Below the pieces are notes generated by a model. It worked only from the letters and a program-made list of their open reading frames with translations. It was not told where the DNA came from and did no database searches. The position numbers and the translations under genes were made by a program. Of a stretch of 25,582 nt of DNA, positions 7,769 to 16,158 are shown piece by piece; position 1 is the stretch's first letter; every line of letters starts with the position of its first letter. The DNA comes from Ruminococcaceae bacterium UBA7067 (GTDB lineage Bacteria; Bacillota; Clostridia; Oscillospirales; Acutalibacteraceae): the NCBI GenBank assembly GCA_002493755.1, contig DKZT01000044.1, positions 11,744 through 37,325 on the forward strand, read 5' to 3'.

Positions 7769-8857
7769 TCAATATTTAACCGGACTTGCCGTCAGGTACT
7801 TCTTAACCATCAAGGCTACCTTGAACACGATAGCGTCCTCAAATTCACGCAAATCAAGACCCGTAAGCTTCTTGATTTTTTCAAGTCTGTAAACAAGAGT
7901 GTTTCTGTGAACAAACAGCTTTCTTGATGTCTCAGACACATTGAGGTTGTATTCAAAGAAGCGCTGGATTGTAAACAGTGTTTCCTGATCAAGAGCCTCG
8001 ATTGAGCCTTTCTTGAATACCTCTCTTAAGAATGCTTCGCAAAGTGTGGTCGGAAGCTGATAGATAAGTCTTGCGATGCCGAGGTTATCGTAGCATACGA
8101 TAGTTTTTTCCGTATCAAATACCTTGCCTACCTCAAGGGCAACCTGTGCCTCCTTAAAGGAATGTGCAAGATCCTTTATGCCTGTAACCGTTGTTCCTAT
8201 GCCGATAACACAGTGGGTGTAGAACTCGCTCGACAATGTATCAACTATTGAACCGGCAAGCTTTTCAAGATCCTTTGAATCAATTCCTGCTCGAATCTCC
8301 TTAACAAGCGCAATATCGGTTTCATTAATATTGATAACGAAGTCCTTTGTCTTATCAGGGAACAGGTTCTGAACAACATCATAAACCGAAATATCGGTCT
8401 TTGTGGTTATTTTAATGAGCATACAAACTCTTGTAACATCGTTATTAAAATGCAGTTCTCTTGCCTTAAGATAAACATCGCCGGGCAGTATATTGTCAAG
8501 GATAACGTTCTTAATGAAGTTTCCTCTGTCATATCTCTCGTCATAATACTGCTTTATGCCGCTGAGCGAAACAGCAAGCACCTGAGCATATTTCTGAGCA
8601 CATTCATCATTGCCCGATACAAACACTGCGTATTCCGGTCTGGAAACATTGTTACCGAAAGATTTAAAGGTTTGTCCGTTAATAACAAACGGAGCTACCG
8701 ACGAAAGAGTATCGGGATTAATGCTCTCAATAACCTCGCCGACCCTGCCAAGCTCGCTGCAAGCGATAACTACCGATGTTTCATCAACAACGCCGATAGT
8801 TCTGTCAATGGCATCTCCCATTTGATGAATAACACCTTGAAATAATCTGTTCGACAT
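7769..8857 (-). CDS. CdaR/PucR-family transcriptional regulator
   Basis: The 362-residue protein resembles sugar-diacid (CdaR) regulators: an N-terminal sensory region of about 135 residues, a central GGDEF-like fold segment (about 140-290, with VCMLIKI and HCVIGIGTTV), and a C-terminal helix-turn-helix of the HTH_30 type at 306-333 (NVSETSRKLFVHRNTLVYRL). The last region is the most diagnostic. The effector is unknown. The ATG at 8857 has GAGGGG eight bases upstream; an in-frame TTG at 8872 lies ahead of that site and is less likely. The downstream terminator is 7663-7696. Next upstream on the same strand is the MsmK gene, separated by 374 bases and a terminator, so the two are probably transcribed separately. 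Control of carbohydrate genes is plausible but not shown. Confidence 0.8.
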   Translation of the reverse strand: MSNRLFQGVIHQMGDAIDRTIGVVDETSVVIACSELGRVGEVIESINPDTLSSVAPFVINGQTFKSFGNNVSRPEYAVFVSGNDECAQKYAQVLAVSLSGIKQYYDERYDRGNFIKNVILDNILPGDVYLKARELHFNNDVTRVCMLIKITTKTDISVYDVVQNLFPDKTKDFVININETDIALVKEIRAGIDSKDLEKLAGSIVDTLSSEFYTHCVIGIGTTVTGIKDLAHSFKEAQVALEVGKVFDTEKTIVCYDNLGIARLIYQLPTTLCEAFLREVFKKGSIEALDQETLFTIQRFFEYNLNVSETSRKLFVHRNTLVYRLEKIKKLTGLDLREFEDAIVFKVALMVKKYLTASPVKY

Positions 8858-9231
8858 TTTGTGACCCCTCAATTCTTGAATGTAATAGTTAATTCATAGT
8901 TAATTCGCATAAAAATTTACCTGCAAAATATTAACAATTCACTTGTAAACACTGTGCAGACATCATTATTTTTTCACTATATACATTTTACACAAATTTT
9001 AGACAAATTGCATTATAATAATAAATAAAAATTTTTTTCTTTTGTAAAAAAATTTAGAAATATAATAAATTTAACACTTTATGCTTTCAGTCGACAAAAT
9101 AATAAAGAGCCGCCTGCAAATTCACGCTTGCGGTTTGTTAAAATGAGGCAGTCGGGAGCGAATCGCTCCTTGTGTGTATGCCGAAAAATCCCCGCCGCAG
9201 CTGTGCGGCAGGGATTCTTAAGTACAATTAA
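8858..9231. other. AT-rich intergenic region
   Basis: This 374-base gap has no plausible gene. From 8880 to about 9080 it is very AT-rich and should contain the promoter of the regulator; the best minus-strand candidate is TTGTTA then TTTTAT at 17 bases, which is weak. A duplicated ATAGTTAATTC-like string sits at about 8887-8907. From 9090 on it is GC-richer, with a small perfect hairpin GGAGCGA/TCGCTCC at 9148-9162 and the msmK terminator. Confidence 0.6.
9184..9215 (-). terminator. Terminator after msmK
   Basis: On the minus strand AATCCCTGCCGC and GCGGCGGGGATT form a GC-rich stem around ACAGCT, followed by TTT. It begins 16 bases after the msmK stop codon. Confidence 0.8.
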
Positions 9232-10338
9232 TTATCTGTTTGAAATTGTCTGCTCTGTTTCCTTATCGAAGATATGAATCTTGTTAACGTCAAGAGCAAT
9301 CTTAACCTTATCGCCGGGCTTAGCCTTTGATGTCGGCTCTACACGAGCTGTGAGCGGAATACCTGCAATACTTAAGTAGAGATAAATCTCAGCGCCCATA
9401 AGCTCAGTAACGTCAACGTTAGCCTCGACAACACCGTTGCTGTGAGCTGCGATATATTCAGCGTCATCATATACGTTCTCAGGACGGATACCGAAAATAA
9501 CGTCTTTGCCAACATAGCTGTCAATGTTCATACCGTTTGCCGGAACCTTGATAACATTCTTATCAAATGAGAGTGTGTAATCGTTGCCCTGCTTGCCGAG
9601 CTTTGCCTCGATGAAGTTCATCTGCGGTGAGCCGATGAAGCCTGCAACGAACTCGTTGCACGGATGATCGTAAAGGTTCTGCGGTGTATCAACCTGCTGA
9701 ATGATACCGTCCTTCATAACAACGATTCTAGTACCCATTGTCATAGCCTCTGTCTGGTCGTGGGTAACGTAGATAAAGGTTGTGCCGAGTCTCTGGTGGA
9801 GCTTGGAAATCTCTGTTCTCATCTGAGCACGGAGCTTAGCGTCAAGGTTTGAAAGCGGCTCGTCAAGGAGGAATACCTTCGGGTCACGAACGATAGCACG
9901 ACCGAGAGCAACACGCTGACGCTGACCGCCCGAGAGAGCCTTCGGCTTTCTGTCGAGAAGATGAGCGATTTCAAGGCTTCTTGCAGCCTCTTCAACACGG
10001 CGGCGGATTTCATCCTTCGGTGTTTTGCGAAGCTTAAGGCCAAAAGCCATATTATCATAAACAGTCATATGCGGATAGAGAGCGTAGTTCTGGAATACCA
10101 TTGCTATATCTCTGTCCTTCGGGGCAACGTCGTTTGCAAGCTTGTCGCCGATATATAATTCGCCCTTACTGATGTCCTCAAGACCTGCAATCATACGAAG
10201 AGTAGTTGACTTACCGCAACCTGAAGGACCAACAAGTATAATAAATTCTTTATCCTCAATCTCAAGGTTGAAGTCCGAAACTGCTGTTACTCCTCCGTCA
10301 TAAATCTTGTAGATGTGTCTAAGTGATACATTTGCCAT
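9232..10338 (-). CDS. msmK: Carbohydrate ABC transporter ATPase, MsmK/UgpC family
   Basis: The 368-residue ATPase energises carbohydrate import permeases. Walker A GPSGCGKST is at 37-45, the Q-loop follows in AMVFQNYALYPHM, the signature is LSGGQRQRVALGRA and Walker B is VFLLDEPLSNLDAKL. The last 130 residues form the TOBE-type regulatory domain (FIGSPQMNF, then FGIRPENV), which marks the MalK/UgpC/MsmK group and the usual 360-380 length. No permease or binding protein is adjacent; such orphan ATPases serve several sugar transporters in other Firmicutes. With two pullulanases in the window, maltodextrin uptake is a likely use. AGGAGG lies eight bases before the ATG. It has its own promoter and terminator, so it is probably monocistronic. 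Confidence 0.9.
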   Translation of the reverse strand: MANVSLRHIYKIYDGGVTAVSDFNLEIEDKEFIILVGPSGCGKSTTLRMIAGLEDISKGELYIGDKLANDVAPKDRDIAMVFQNYALYPHMTVYDNMAFGLKLRKTPKDEIRRRVEEAARSLEIAHLLDRKPKALSGGQRQRVALGRAIVRDPKVFLLDEPLSNLDAKLRAQMRTEISKLHQRLGTTFIYVTHDQTEAMTMGTRIVVMKDGIIQQVDTPQNLYDHPCNEFVAGFIGSPQMNFIEAKLGKQGNDYTLSFDKNVIKVPANGMNIDSYVGKDVIFGIRPENVYDDAEYIAAHSNGVVEANVDVTELMGAEIYLYLSIAGIPLTARVEPTSKAKPGDKVKIALDVNKIHIFDKETEQTISNR

Positions 10339-10401
10339 AACTAATACCTCCTGTTACCCGACCCAAAAACACGAATCCGGGTAATTTTTCTTACGTATAA
10401 T

Positions 10402-10410
10402 AATATACCA
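10402..10410 (-). promoter_or_regulatory. Extended -10 element of msmK
   Basis: On the minus strand TGG-TATATT fits an extended -10 (TGn then the hexamer), 64 bases before the msmK start. The -35 at 17 bases (TAGCAA) is poor, which is normal for extended -10 promoters. Confidence 0.5.
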
Positions 10411-10502
10411 GATTTTCATAAAAGTTGCTACTATTTTTTTCACTAAATATTGGGGTTGTTTTTTATATATTTCTCATACACCACAAAATATCTTATCTTA
10501 AA

Positions 10503-11219
10503 TTAGTTTAACTTGCCGAATAAAATTTGTTCAATTTCAACATTTGATAATTTCCTACACTCTCCTTTGTGCAACTTAACGTCCAGTGACAAAGAACCGA
10601 TGGAAATTCTTGTTAATTTTAATACATTTACCTGACAGACCGCGAGCATTTTTTTAACCTGATGATATTTGCCCTCGCTGATTCTAACGCCGACCCGATA
10701 GTTTTCTGTTCTTTCAAGATTCTCGGCGAATGCGCTTTTACATTTTGTGCCGTCGCGGAATATTATCCCCTGCTCAAACATTTTTATACTCTCATCACTC
10801 AGTGGCTTGTCCGTTTCGGCTATATAGTATTTTTCAATCTCCTTGTTAGGCGACATAATTCTGTGTGAAAAATCACCGTCATTCGTCAGTATCAGAAGCC
10901 CTGTTGTGTCCTTGTCGAGCCGCCCTGCCGGGAAAACGCCCCTGTTGCAAAACTCCTGCGGCAGAATATCTATAACGGTTCGGCAGGTGTTGTCCCTCAC
11001 CGCGCACACAACACCCTCAGGCTTGTTCATCATAAGATACAGATACCTTTCGCCTATCGGCTCGCCGTTGATTTCTATTTCACAGCTTAAGTCGAGCTTT
11101 TTATCACACAGGCGGCACACCTCGCCGTCAACCGTAACTGCGCCGTCTTTGATAAGCTTTTTTATCTCGCTTCTTGTGTGCTGTGTGCGCTGAGATATTA
11201 TTTTGTCAAGCCTTTCCAT
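10503..11219 (-). CDS. rsuA: 16S rRNA pseudouridine synthase, RsuA family
   Basis: The 238-residue enzyme isomerises a uridine of small-subunit rRNA to pseudouridine. An S4 RNA-binding domain occupies about 1-50 (RLDKIISQRTQHTRSEIKKL), followed by the catalytic domain with MNKPEGV (64-70) and the GRLDKDTTGLLILT signature, where Asp102 is the catalytic residue. The RsuA subgroup is suggested by length and S4 domain; an RluB/E/F-like specificity is possible. The ATG at 11219 is chosen because GGAGTG lies eight bases upstream, inside the final codons of the preceding gene; a frame opening at 11267 has no such site. Stop-to-start distance is seven bases, so it is coupled to the DUF4830-like gene. 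Confidence 0.88.
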   Translation of the reverse strand: MERLDKIISQRTQHTRSEIKKLIKDGAVTVDGEVCRLCDKKLDLSCEIEINGEPIGERYLYLMMNKPEGVVCAVRDNTCRTVIDILPQEFCNRGVFPAGRLDKDTTGLLILTNDGDFSHRIMSPNKEIEKYYIAETDKPLSDESIKMFEQGIIFRDGTKCKSAFAENLERTENYRVGVRISEGKYHQVKKMLAVCQVNVLKLTRISIGSLSLDVKLHKGECRKLSNVEIEQILFGKLN

Positions 11220-11226
11220 ACTTTTT

Positions 11227-11700
11227 TCACTCCTGCATAAAGCCGTGCATAAACCCGTCGAGCGCAACGCTTGAAATATCGCCGCCTATAACGCAGCCGT
11301 TGTATATAAGCAGATTTGCGTTCACTCTTTGCTCCTTGTCGGGATAATTCGTTACCGTGTAGCTCACCTTTTTGCACTCCTTGCCTGCATAATCAAGCAG
11401 ATTAAGTCCCTGCTTAAGCTGGATTTCATTGTAACGGCTGTATGTTTGATTAAAACTGCTCGGAATCGTGACCGTTCCAAGCTCAGCAGGGTTCTGCTCA
11501 ACCTCCCAGCCGAACTGACGCAGAAAAGCGACACAATCCTCGTTAGTTTCAGCCTTAAGGCTGTATTCGCCTATATCGCACACTGCGGTTGTCTGCATAT
11601 GGTGCGAACACACGGTAACGCGCAGAACGACAAAACAGAGCAACACAGCCAGCACTGCGATAAAAACAGCCTTCTTTGTTATTTTCTTTGTAATGAACAT
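11227..11700 (-). CDS. DUF4830-like membrane-anchored protein
   Basis: The 157-residue protein has an N-terminal helix (about 12-27, AVFIAVLAVLLCFVVL) after KKITKK, which should anchor it with the rest outside the cell. The outer part contains FLRQFGWEVEQNPAELGTV, IPSSFNQTYSRYNEIQ, and the end GGDISSVALDGFMHGF, which I recognise as the DUF4830 pattern of unknown function found in Clostridia. ATG 11700 is preceded by GGGAGAG four to ten bases upstream. A seven-base inverted repeat (11718-11724 with 11731-11737) sits just before that ribosome binding site and might influence its access. It is coupled to rsuA downstream. Confidence 0.75.
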   Translation of the reverse strand: MFITKKITKKAVFIAVLAVLLCFVVLRVTVCSHHMQTTAVCDIGEYSLKAETNEDCVAFLRQFGWEVEQNPAELGTVTIPSSFNQTYSRYNEIQLKQGLNLLDYAGKECKKVSYTVTNYPDKEQRVNANLLIYNGCVIGGDISSVALDGFMHGFMQE

Positions 11701-11765
11701 TGCGCTCTCTCCCAACAGCATATAGGAAAATATATGCCGTATAACCCGGGATTATGAGGCTGCGC

Positions 11766-12425
11766 TTATTCAAAAAGGAAATCGTAAAGCTCGGCTACGC
11801 TTGAGGCGATTTTCTCGCCGCCTGCTTCTTTTATCTGCTGTACCGTGCCGAAGCCATAGCTCACGCCGACAAAATCACAGCCTGCTTTCACTGCTCCTGC
11901 CGCATCAAAGCTTGTATCACCGACAAGGCAGATTGTCTGCTTTGAAATTTCCACACCTAAGGTATCAGCCGCATAACGGACTATATCAGCCTTTTCCTTT
12001 CGCTTGCCATCAAGTGTTGAGCCGCACACAGCGTCAAAAACACAGTCAAGTCCGATATAATCAACAACCCATCTCGCAAAAGGCTCGTATTTTGAGGTTG
12101 CAACAGCTGTGACTGCGCCGCTGTTCTTAAGTGCGACAATCAGCTCACGCATACCGCTGTACTGATAGTTTTCGTATTTTCCTCTCTGCTCGTACTCCTC
12201 ACGGTAAAGCTCAATAGCCTTTATCGCTTCGTCATCGCTAAGTCCGCAAAGACTGCGAAAGGTTGTGAGTAAGGGAGGTCCGACATACAGGCTGTAATCG
12301 GACAGGTCGGGAATCGGCTTATTCATCTTCTGCAAAGCCGCTTCAATACATATCCGCACTCCCTGCGCCGATTCGCTGAGCGTGCCGTCCAAATCAAAAA
12401 GCACTATTTTGTATTTACTTTTCAT
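11766..12425 (-). CDS. HAD-family phosphatase (phosphoglycolate phosphatase-like)
   Basis: The 219-residue hydrolase has motif I FDLDGTL with nucleophile Asp11 and Asp13, a helical cap (about 20-85) of the C1 type, motif II as VATSKY, a motif III lysine in the GKRKEK stretch, and motif IV GDTSFD. It belongs to the Gph/PGP-like group that dephosphorylates small molecules such as phosphoglycolate or pyrophosphate; the substrate cannot be read from sequence. ATG 12425 has AGGAGA seven bases upstream, and an in-frame start at 12455 lies ahead of it. It lies between the thioesterase gene and the DUF4830-like gene on the same strand, with repeat material in the upstream gap. Confidence 0.85.
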   Translation of the reverse strand: MKSKYKIVLFDLDGTLSESAQGVRICIEAALQKMNKPIPDLSDYSLYVGPPLLTTFRSLCGLSDDEAIKAIELYREEYEQRGKYENYQYSGMRELIVALKNSGAVTAVATSKYEPFARWVVDYIGLDCVFDAVCGSTLDGKRKEKADIVRYAADTLGVEISKQTICLVGDTSFDAAGAVKAGCDFVGVSYGFGTVQQIKEAGGEKIASSVAELYDFLFE

Positions 12426-12502
12426 ATTCTTCTCCTTGCGGTAAAATCCAGTCAAATCGATGGGTAAGGCTTTGCACGCTCAAACATTCAGCAGAGCGAA
12501 CA

Positions 12503-12590
12503 GGAACGGTCAAGACCGTTCCCTATGACCTCACAAACTCGTTACGAATTCATCTTCACTCTTCACTCTTCACTCTTCACTCTCAACTCT
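12503..12590 (+). repeat. Composite repeat A: palindrome plus heptamer array
   Basis: A 20-base near-perfect palindrome (12503-12522, arms GGAACGGTC and GACCGTTCC around AA) is followed by CCTATGACCTC, and then by a heptamer array at 12554-12590: four exact CTTCACT units and one degenerate CTCAACT. The same order, palindrome then CCTAwGACCTC then a heptamer array, recurs at 16247-16350. The palindrome could fold as an RNA hairpin between the thioesterase and HAD genes. Confidence 0.85.
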
Positions 12591-12993
12591 GCGGAGCTTG
12601 CTCCGCAAGCTTCGCATCTGCCTTTTTTTGAAAGCTTTCACTCTTGACCGCAAAACGCTCGTGCTCGCCCTTTGCGATAAGTCCCTTTTCGTCATATGCG
12701 CTTACATCAAACACAAATTTCCTGCCGTCAAGCTCCTTTAGCGTTACCTCTGCCCACACTCTTGCGCTGAGCGGCGTTGCGCTGACATGGTCAATAGCAA
12801 TTCTTGTGCCTACAGTTGTGATGCCCTCGTCAACAAGGGTCTGCGCCATCTCTGCCGCTGCCTTTTCGATAAGAGCAACAACCATCGGCGTTGCGTACAC
12901 TCTCAGACTGCCGCTGCCGACATTGCAGGCGAGCATTTCCTCGCTTACTACTGCTTCCGTTTTATAGGTATCGCCTATTTTGTATTCGTTCAT
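12583..12993 (-). CDS. Hotdog-fold thioesterase, FlK-like
   Basis: The 136-residue protein is a small hotdog thioesterase. Thr35, Glu43 and His69 (in YATPMVVALIEKAA and AIDHVSATP) have the same spacing as the catalytic Thr42, Glu50 and His76 of fluoroacetyl-CoA thioesterase FlK, so acyl-CoA hydrolysis is likely, although the natural substrate is unknown. ATG 12993 follows AAAAGGGGA; an in-frame start at 13050 has none. The tail is odd: the last five-residue run before PQS is written by a perfect GCGGAGC/GCTCCGC hairpin (12591-12606), and the stop codon lies inside the heptamer array, so the repeat has set the C-terminus. Confidence 0.85.
   Translation of the reverse strand: MNEYKIGDTYKTEAVVSEEMLACNVGSGSLRVYATPMVVALIEKAAAEMAQTLVDEGITTVGTRIAIDHVSATPLSARVWAEVTLKELDGRKFVFDVSAYDEKGLIAKGEHERFAVKSESFQKKADAKLAEQAPQS
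12591..12606 (-). repeat. Perfect hairpin at the thioesterase stop
   Basis: GCGGAGC and GCTCCGC pair fully around TT. The hairpin lies within the coding end of the thioesterase gene and directly abuts the heptamer array. There is no T-run, so I do not call it a terminator. Confidence 0.7.
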
Positions 12994-13117
12994 TTTACTG
13001 TCCCCTTTTAATTGAAAAATAACTGCATTAATGCTATACTTGTCATACAAAGTGAGTAAAACAAGAGCTTTACTTATTATATCTTAAATTGAGGAATTTG
13101 AAAAGGGAGGTATTGCT

Positions 13118-13894
13118 ATTTTTGATTTTAAAGCTTTATTTGCCAAAAAGGATTTATCAAAACGCCTGAATATGCTGGACGAGCTGAGAGGTCTTGCCTT
13201 AATCGCAATGGTTATTTACCACGTTTTTTACAGTGCGGCTTTCCTGTTCGGTATGGACTGGGGAACGGCGGCTTACATAGCTACAACTCCGTTTGAGCCG
13301 CTTATAGCTGTTACTTTTATATTAATATCGGGTGTATGCTGTTCGCTGTCGAGGAGCAATTTTAAGCGTGGTGTTCGGCTTTTGCTCATCGCCATAGCCG
13401 TAACGCTTGTCACGGTGTTTGTCACTCCCGGAAACGAAATCTATTTCGGCGTACTTCATCTTTTGTCGCTTTCTATGATTATTTACGCTCTGCTTGAAAA
13501 GCCTTTGTCGCACATACCGCCGCTTGCAGGCGCAGCCGTCTGCCTGATTTTATATTTTCTGCTTTGGGGCGTTCCGAGAGGTTACCTCGGGCTTGAGCAG
13601 TTCAGGCTTTGCTCCCTGCCCTCTTTCCTTTATTCAAGCGATATTTTTGCTTTTCTCGGCTTTCCGTCAGCCACCTTTTTTTCAGCCGACTACTTTCCCC
13701 TCATTCCTCATTTGTTTCTGTTTCTGTGCGGCTGTTTTCTCGGCAGGCTCGGATTACAAAAGGGCTTTCCGTCATTCCTCAAGCCGCTGAGAGTAAGACC
13801 GCTTGCTTTTCTGGGCAGACATTCGCTTGAAATTTATGTTGTGCATCAGCCTGTGATAGTTGCGGTGCTGTATGCGGTTTCTGCGATATTTTGA
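13118..13894 (+). CDS. DUF1624 integral membrane protein, ATT start
   Basis: The 258-residue protein belongs to the DUF1624 / heparan-alpha-glucosaminide N-acetyltransferase-like group of membrane acyltransferases. The LDELRGLALIAMVIYHVFY opening, with Arg and His on the first helix, is the family hallmark; six to seven helices and the closing LGRHSLEIYVVHQPV follow. The only good ribosome binding site, AGGGAGG (13104-13110), is seven bases from an in-frame ATT at 13118 and 61 bases from the first ATG (13172). Starting at ATT adds 18 residues (FDFKALFAKKDLSKRLN), giving the basic N-terminal tail usual in the family, whereas ATG 13172 would begin almost at the helix. The substrate is unknown. 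It is divergent from the thioesterase gene, and the ychF promoter begins right after its stop. Confidence 0.78.
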   Translation: MFDFKALFAKKDLSKRLNMLDELRGLALIAMVIYHVFYSAAFLFGMDWGTAAYIATTPFEPLIAVTFILISGVCCSLSRSNFKRGVRLLLIAIAVTLVTVFVTPGNEIYFGVLHLLSLSMIIYALLEKPLSHIPPLAGAAVCLILYFLLWGVPRGYLGLEQFRLCSLPSFLYSSDIFAFLGFPSATFFSADYFPLIPHLFLFLCGCFLGRLGLQKGFPSFLKPLRVRPLAFLGRHSLEIYVVHQPVIVAVLYAVSAIF

Positions 13895-13923
13895 TTGATA
13901 TTGTCGAAAGGATTTGATATAAT
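13895..13923 (+). promoter_or_regulatory. Promoter of ychF
   Basis: TTGATA (13895-13900) and TATAAT (13918-13923) are separated by 17 bases, 45 bases before the ychF start. The match to the housekeeping consensus is strong. Confidence 0.8.
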
Positions 13924-13967
13924 TATATATCAGAGTTTATATCGAACATATCGAAAGGACGAATAAA

Positions 13968-15062
13968 ATGAAATTAGGTATAGTTGGCTTGCCGAATGTC
14001 GGCAAGAGTACACTTTTTAACGCTATTACAAATGCTGGAGTGCAGTCGGCAAACTACCCGTTCTGCACTATTGAGCCGAATGTCGGCGTTGTCGCAGTTC
14101 CCGACAAGCGTCTTGACAAGCTTGCCGAGATGTACGACCCGGACAAATACACGCCTGCTACTATTGAATTTGTTGATATTGCAGGTCTTGTAAAGGGCGC
14201 TTCAAAGGGTGAGGGACTCGGAAACAAGTTTCTGAGCAACATAAGAGAATGTGACGCTATCGTTCACGTTGTGCGCTGCTTTGAAAATGACGATATTGTT
14301 CACGTTGAGGGCAGCATCGACCCGAAGCGTGATATTGAAACAATCAACTTAGAGCTTGTGCTTTCTGATGTTGAGATGATTGAGCGCAGAATTGACAAAA
14401 CACAGAAGCTTATCAAGGCTGACAAGAAATATCAGGCTGACCTTGACTTCTTCAAGAGAGTGCTTGACACATTAAACGAGGGCAAGTCGGCAAGGAGCGT
14501 TGAGTGCAACGAAGAGGAAGCGGAGCTTTTGTCAAGCGTTGCACTGCTGACAAACAAGCCGATTATCTACGCCGCAAATATGAGCGACGAGGACTTCTCA
14601 AACGGAATTGAAAGCAACAAGTATCTTGCACAGGTAAAGGAAATTGCCGCTGAGGAACACGCAGGCGTACTGCCGATTTGTGCAGGACTTGAGGAAGAGA
14701 TCGCCGATATGGACAAGGAAGAAAAGGAAATGTTCCTAGCGGATATGGGACTTTCAAGCTCGGGTCTTGACAGGCTTATCACCGAGTGCTACTCGCTTTT
14801 GGGTCTTATCTCCTACCTCACGGCAGGCAAGCAGGAGGTTCGTGCGTGGACGATTAAAAAGGGTACTAAGGCACCTCAGGCGGCAGGTAAGATTCACACA
14901 GACTTTGAGCGCGGCTTTATCAGAGCAGAGGTTATTGCCTATGACGATCTGATTGAGTGCGGCTCAATGACTGCGGCTAAGGAAAAGGGTCTTGTGCGCA
15001 GCGAGGGCAAGGAATACGTTATGAAAGACGGCGACGTTGTGCTGTTCCGCTTTAATGTTTAA
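13968..15062 (+). CDS. ychF: Obg-family P-loop ATPase/GTPase YchF
   Basis: The 364-residue protein matches YchF (OLA1) over its full length. G1 is GLPNVGKST (7-15), G3 is DIAGLVKGASKGEGLGN, and the G4 position reads NMSDED (about 204) instead of NKxD, the change that gives this family ATP over GTP preference. The C-terminal TGS-like domain ends KDGDVVLFRFNV, as in relatives. It binds ribosomes and is linked to stress responses in other bacteria. The ribosome binding site is AAAGGAC, eight bases before ATG. It has its own promoter and is followed by a separate nadA promoter. Confidence 0.95.
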   Translation: MKLGIVGLPNVGKSTLFNAITNAGVQSANYPFCTIEPNVGVVAVPDKRLDKLAEMYDPDKYTPATIEFVDIAGLVKGASKGEGLGNKFLSNIRECDAIVHVVRCFENDDIVHVEGSIDPKRDIETINLELVLSDVEMIERRIDKTQKLIKADKKYQADLDFFKRVLDTLNEGKSARSVECNEEEAELLSSVALLTNKPIIYAANMSDEDFSNGIESNKYLAQVKEIAAEEHAGVLPICAGLEEEIADMDKEEKEMFLADMGLSSSGLDRLITECYSLLGLISYLTAGKQEVRAWTIKKGTKAPQAAGKIHTDFERGFIRAEVIAYDDLIECGSMTAAKEKGLVRSEGKEYVMKDGDVVLFRFNV

Positions 15063-15078
15063 GCCTTAGCGACAGGTA

Positions 15079-15107
15079 TTGACAAAAGCTTGCTTGTATC
15101 GTATATT
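15079..15107 (+). promoter_or_regulatory. Promoter of nadA
   Basis: A perfect TTGACA (15079-15084) lies 17 bases from TATATT (15102-15107), 46 bases before the nadA start. I saw no clear operator for an NAD repressor. Confidence 0.8.
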
Positions 15108-15153
15108 TTATTTAACATATCAAACCAATAGGTTTTAACCGGAGGGTTTTAAG

Positions 15154-16065
15154 ATGATTAAAGATATTCAGGAAGAAATTATCAGACTCAAAAAGGAAAA
15201 GGACATTTGTATTCTCGCTCACAGCTATCAGGCGCACGAGATTCTGGAGGTTGCCGACTACACGGGCGACTCGTTCCAATTAAGCGTGATGGCAAGCAAG
15301 GCGCCGCAAAAGACAATTATAATGTGCGGCGTGCGCTTTATGGCTGAAACAGTCAAGCTTCTCTCACCCGACAAGACGGTTTATCTTGTAAATCCCGATG
15401 CAGGCTGTCCGATGGCAGAGCAGATGGATCGTGAAATTATTTCTGTTGTTAAGCAGAAGTACCCCGACTACACTGTTGTAGCATACATAAACACAACTGC
15501 CGAGCTTAAGACAATATGCGACGTCTGCGTTACATCATCCTCAGCCGTTAAAATTGTAAATAAGATTGAGAACGACAATATTCTGTTTATTCCCGACTGC
15601 AACCTCGGAGATTACGTTGCAAAGCAGATTCCGAACAAGAACATCAAGCTGTTAAACGGCGGCTGTCCGACTCACGCAAGCGTTGACAAAAAGGACGTTG
15701 AGCTTGCAAGAGCACAGCACCCGAACGCACTTCTGCTTGTTCACCCCGAATGTCAGCCGTCAGTGTGCGAGGGCGCAGACTTCATCGGCTCAACCTCGGC
15801 TATTATGGACTTTGCAAAGAAGTCGGATGCAAAGGAATTCATCATCGGCACTGAGCTAAGCATAGCCGAGCATTTACAGTATGAGTGCCCCGACAAGCGT
15901 TTTTACTATCTCTCGCAAAAGCTTATGTGCAGGAATATGAGGGTAACAACCCTTGTTGATGTATTAAACTGCGTTCAGGGTATCAGCGGCGAAGAGATGG
16001 TTATGGATGACGAAACAATAAGGCAGGCAAGGCGCTGTATTGATAAGATGATTGAATTAGGATAA
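15154..16065 (+). CDS. nadA: Quinolinate synthase NadA
   Basis: The 303-residue enzyme condenses iminoaspartate with dihydroxyacetone phosphate to quinolinate in de novo NAD synthesis. It uses a [4Fe-4S] cluster; the ligands are likely Cys85 (DAGCPMA), Cys171 (NGGCPTHAS) and Cys259 (MCRNM), whose spacing matches the family. HSYQAHEI near 23 and CGVRFMAET near 58 are further signatures, and the length is that of the short, widespread form. The ribosome binding site is GGAGGG. The usual partners nadB and nadC are not adjacent, and the gene has its own promoter and terminator, so it is a single-gene unit here. Confidence 0.95.
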   Translation: MIKDIQEEIIRLKKEKDICILAHSYQAHEILEVADYTGDSFQLSVMASKAPQKTIIMCGVRFMAETVKLLSPDKTVYLVNPDAGCPMAEQMDREIISVVKQKYPDYTVVAYINTTAELKTICDVCVTSSSAVKIVNKIENDNILFIPDCNLGDYVAKQIPNKNIKLLNGGCPTHASVDKKDVELARAQHPNALLLVHPECQPSVCEGADFIGSTSAIMDFAKKSDAKEFIIGTELSIAEHLQYECPDKRFYYLSQKLMCRNMRVTTLVDVLNCVQGISGEEMVMDDETIRQARRCIDKMIELG

Positions 16066-16081
16066 GCTCTAAAATAACTTT

Positions 16082-16120
16082 AGCGGTGATTATGCACGAA
16101 CATAATCACCGCTGTTTTTT
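16082..16120 (+). terminator. Terminator after nadA
   Basis: A perfect 13-base stem, AGCGGTGATTATG with CATAATCACCGCT, around CACGAA is followed by GTTTTTT. It starts 17 bases after the nadA stop. Confidence 0.9.
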
Positions 16121-16158
16121 GTGGAGATAAATTTCGTATCAGGGTAGAGAGTTCGTAG

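Noticed and set aside
7731..7892. A 53-codon plus-strand frame starting at ATG 7731 with AAGGAAGTG just upstream.
   Set aside because: Most of it is antisense to the end of the regulator gene and it shows no protein-like pattern of its own; the ribosome binding site alone is not enough.
12554..12590. The heptamer arrays as CRISPR.
   Set aside because: The units are seven bases long, directly abutting, without spacers or cas genes.
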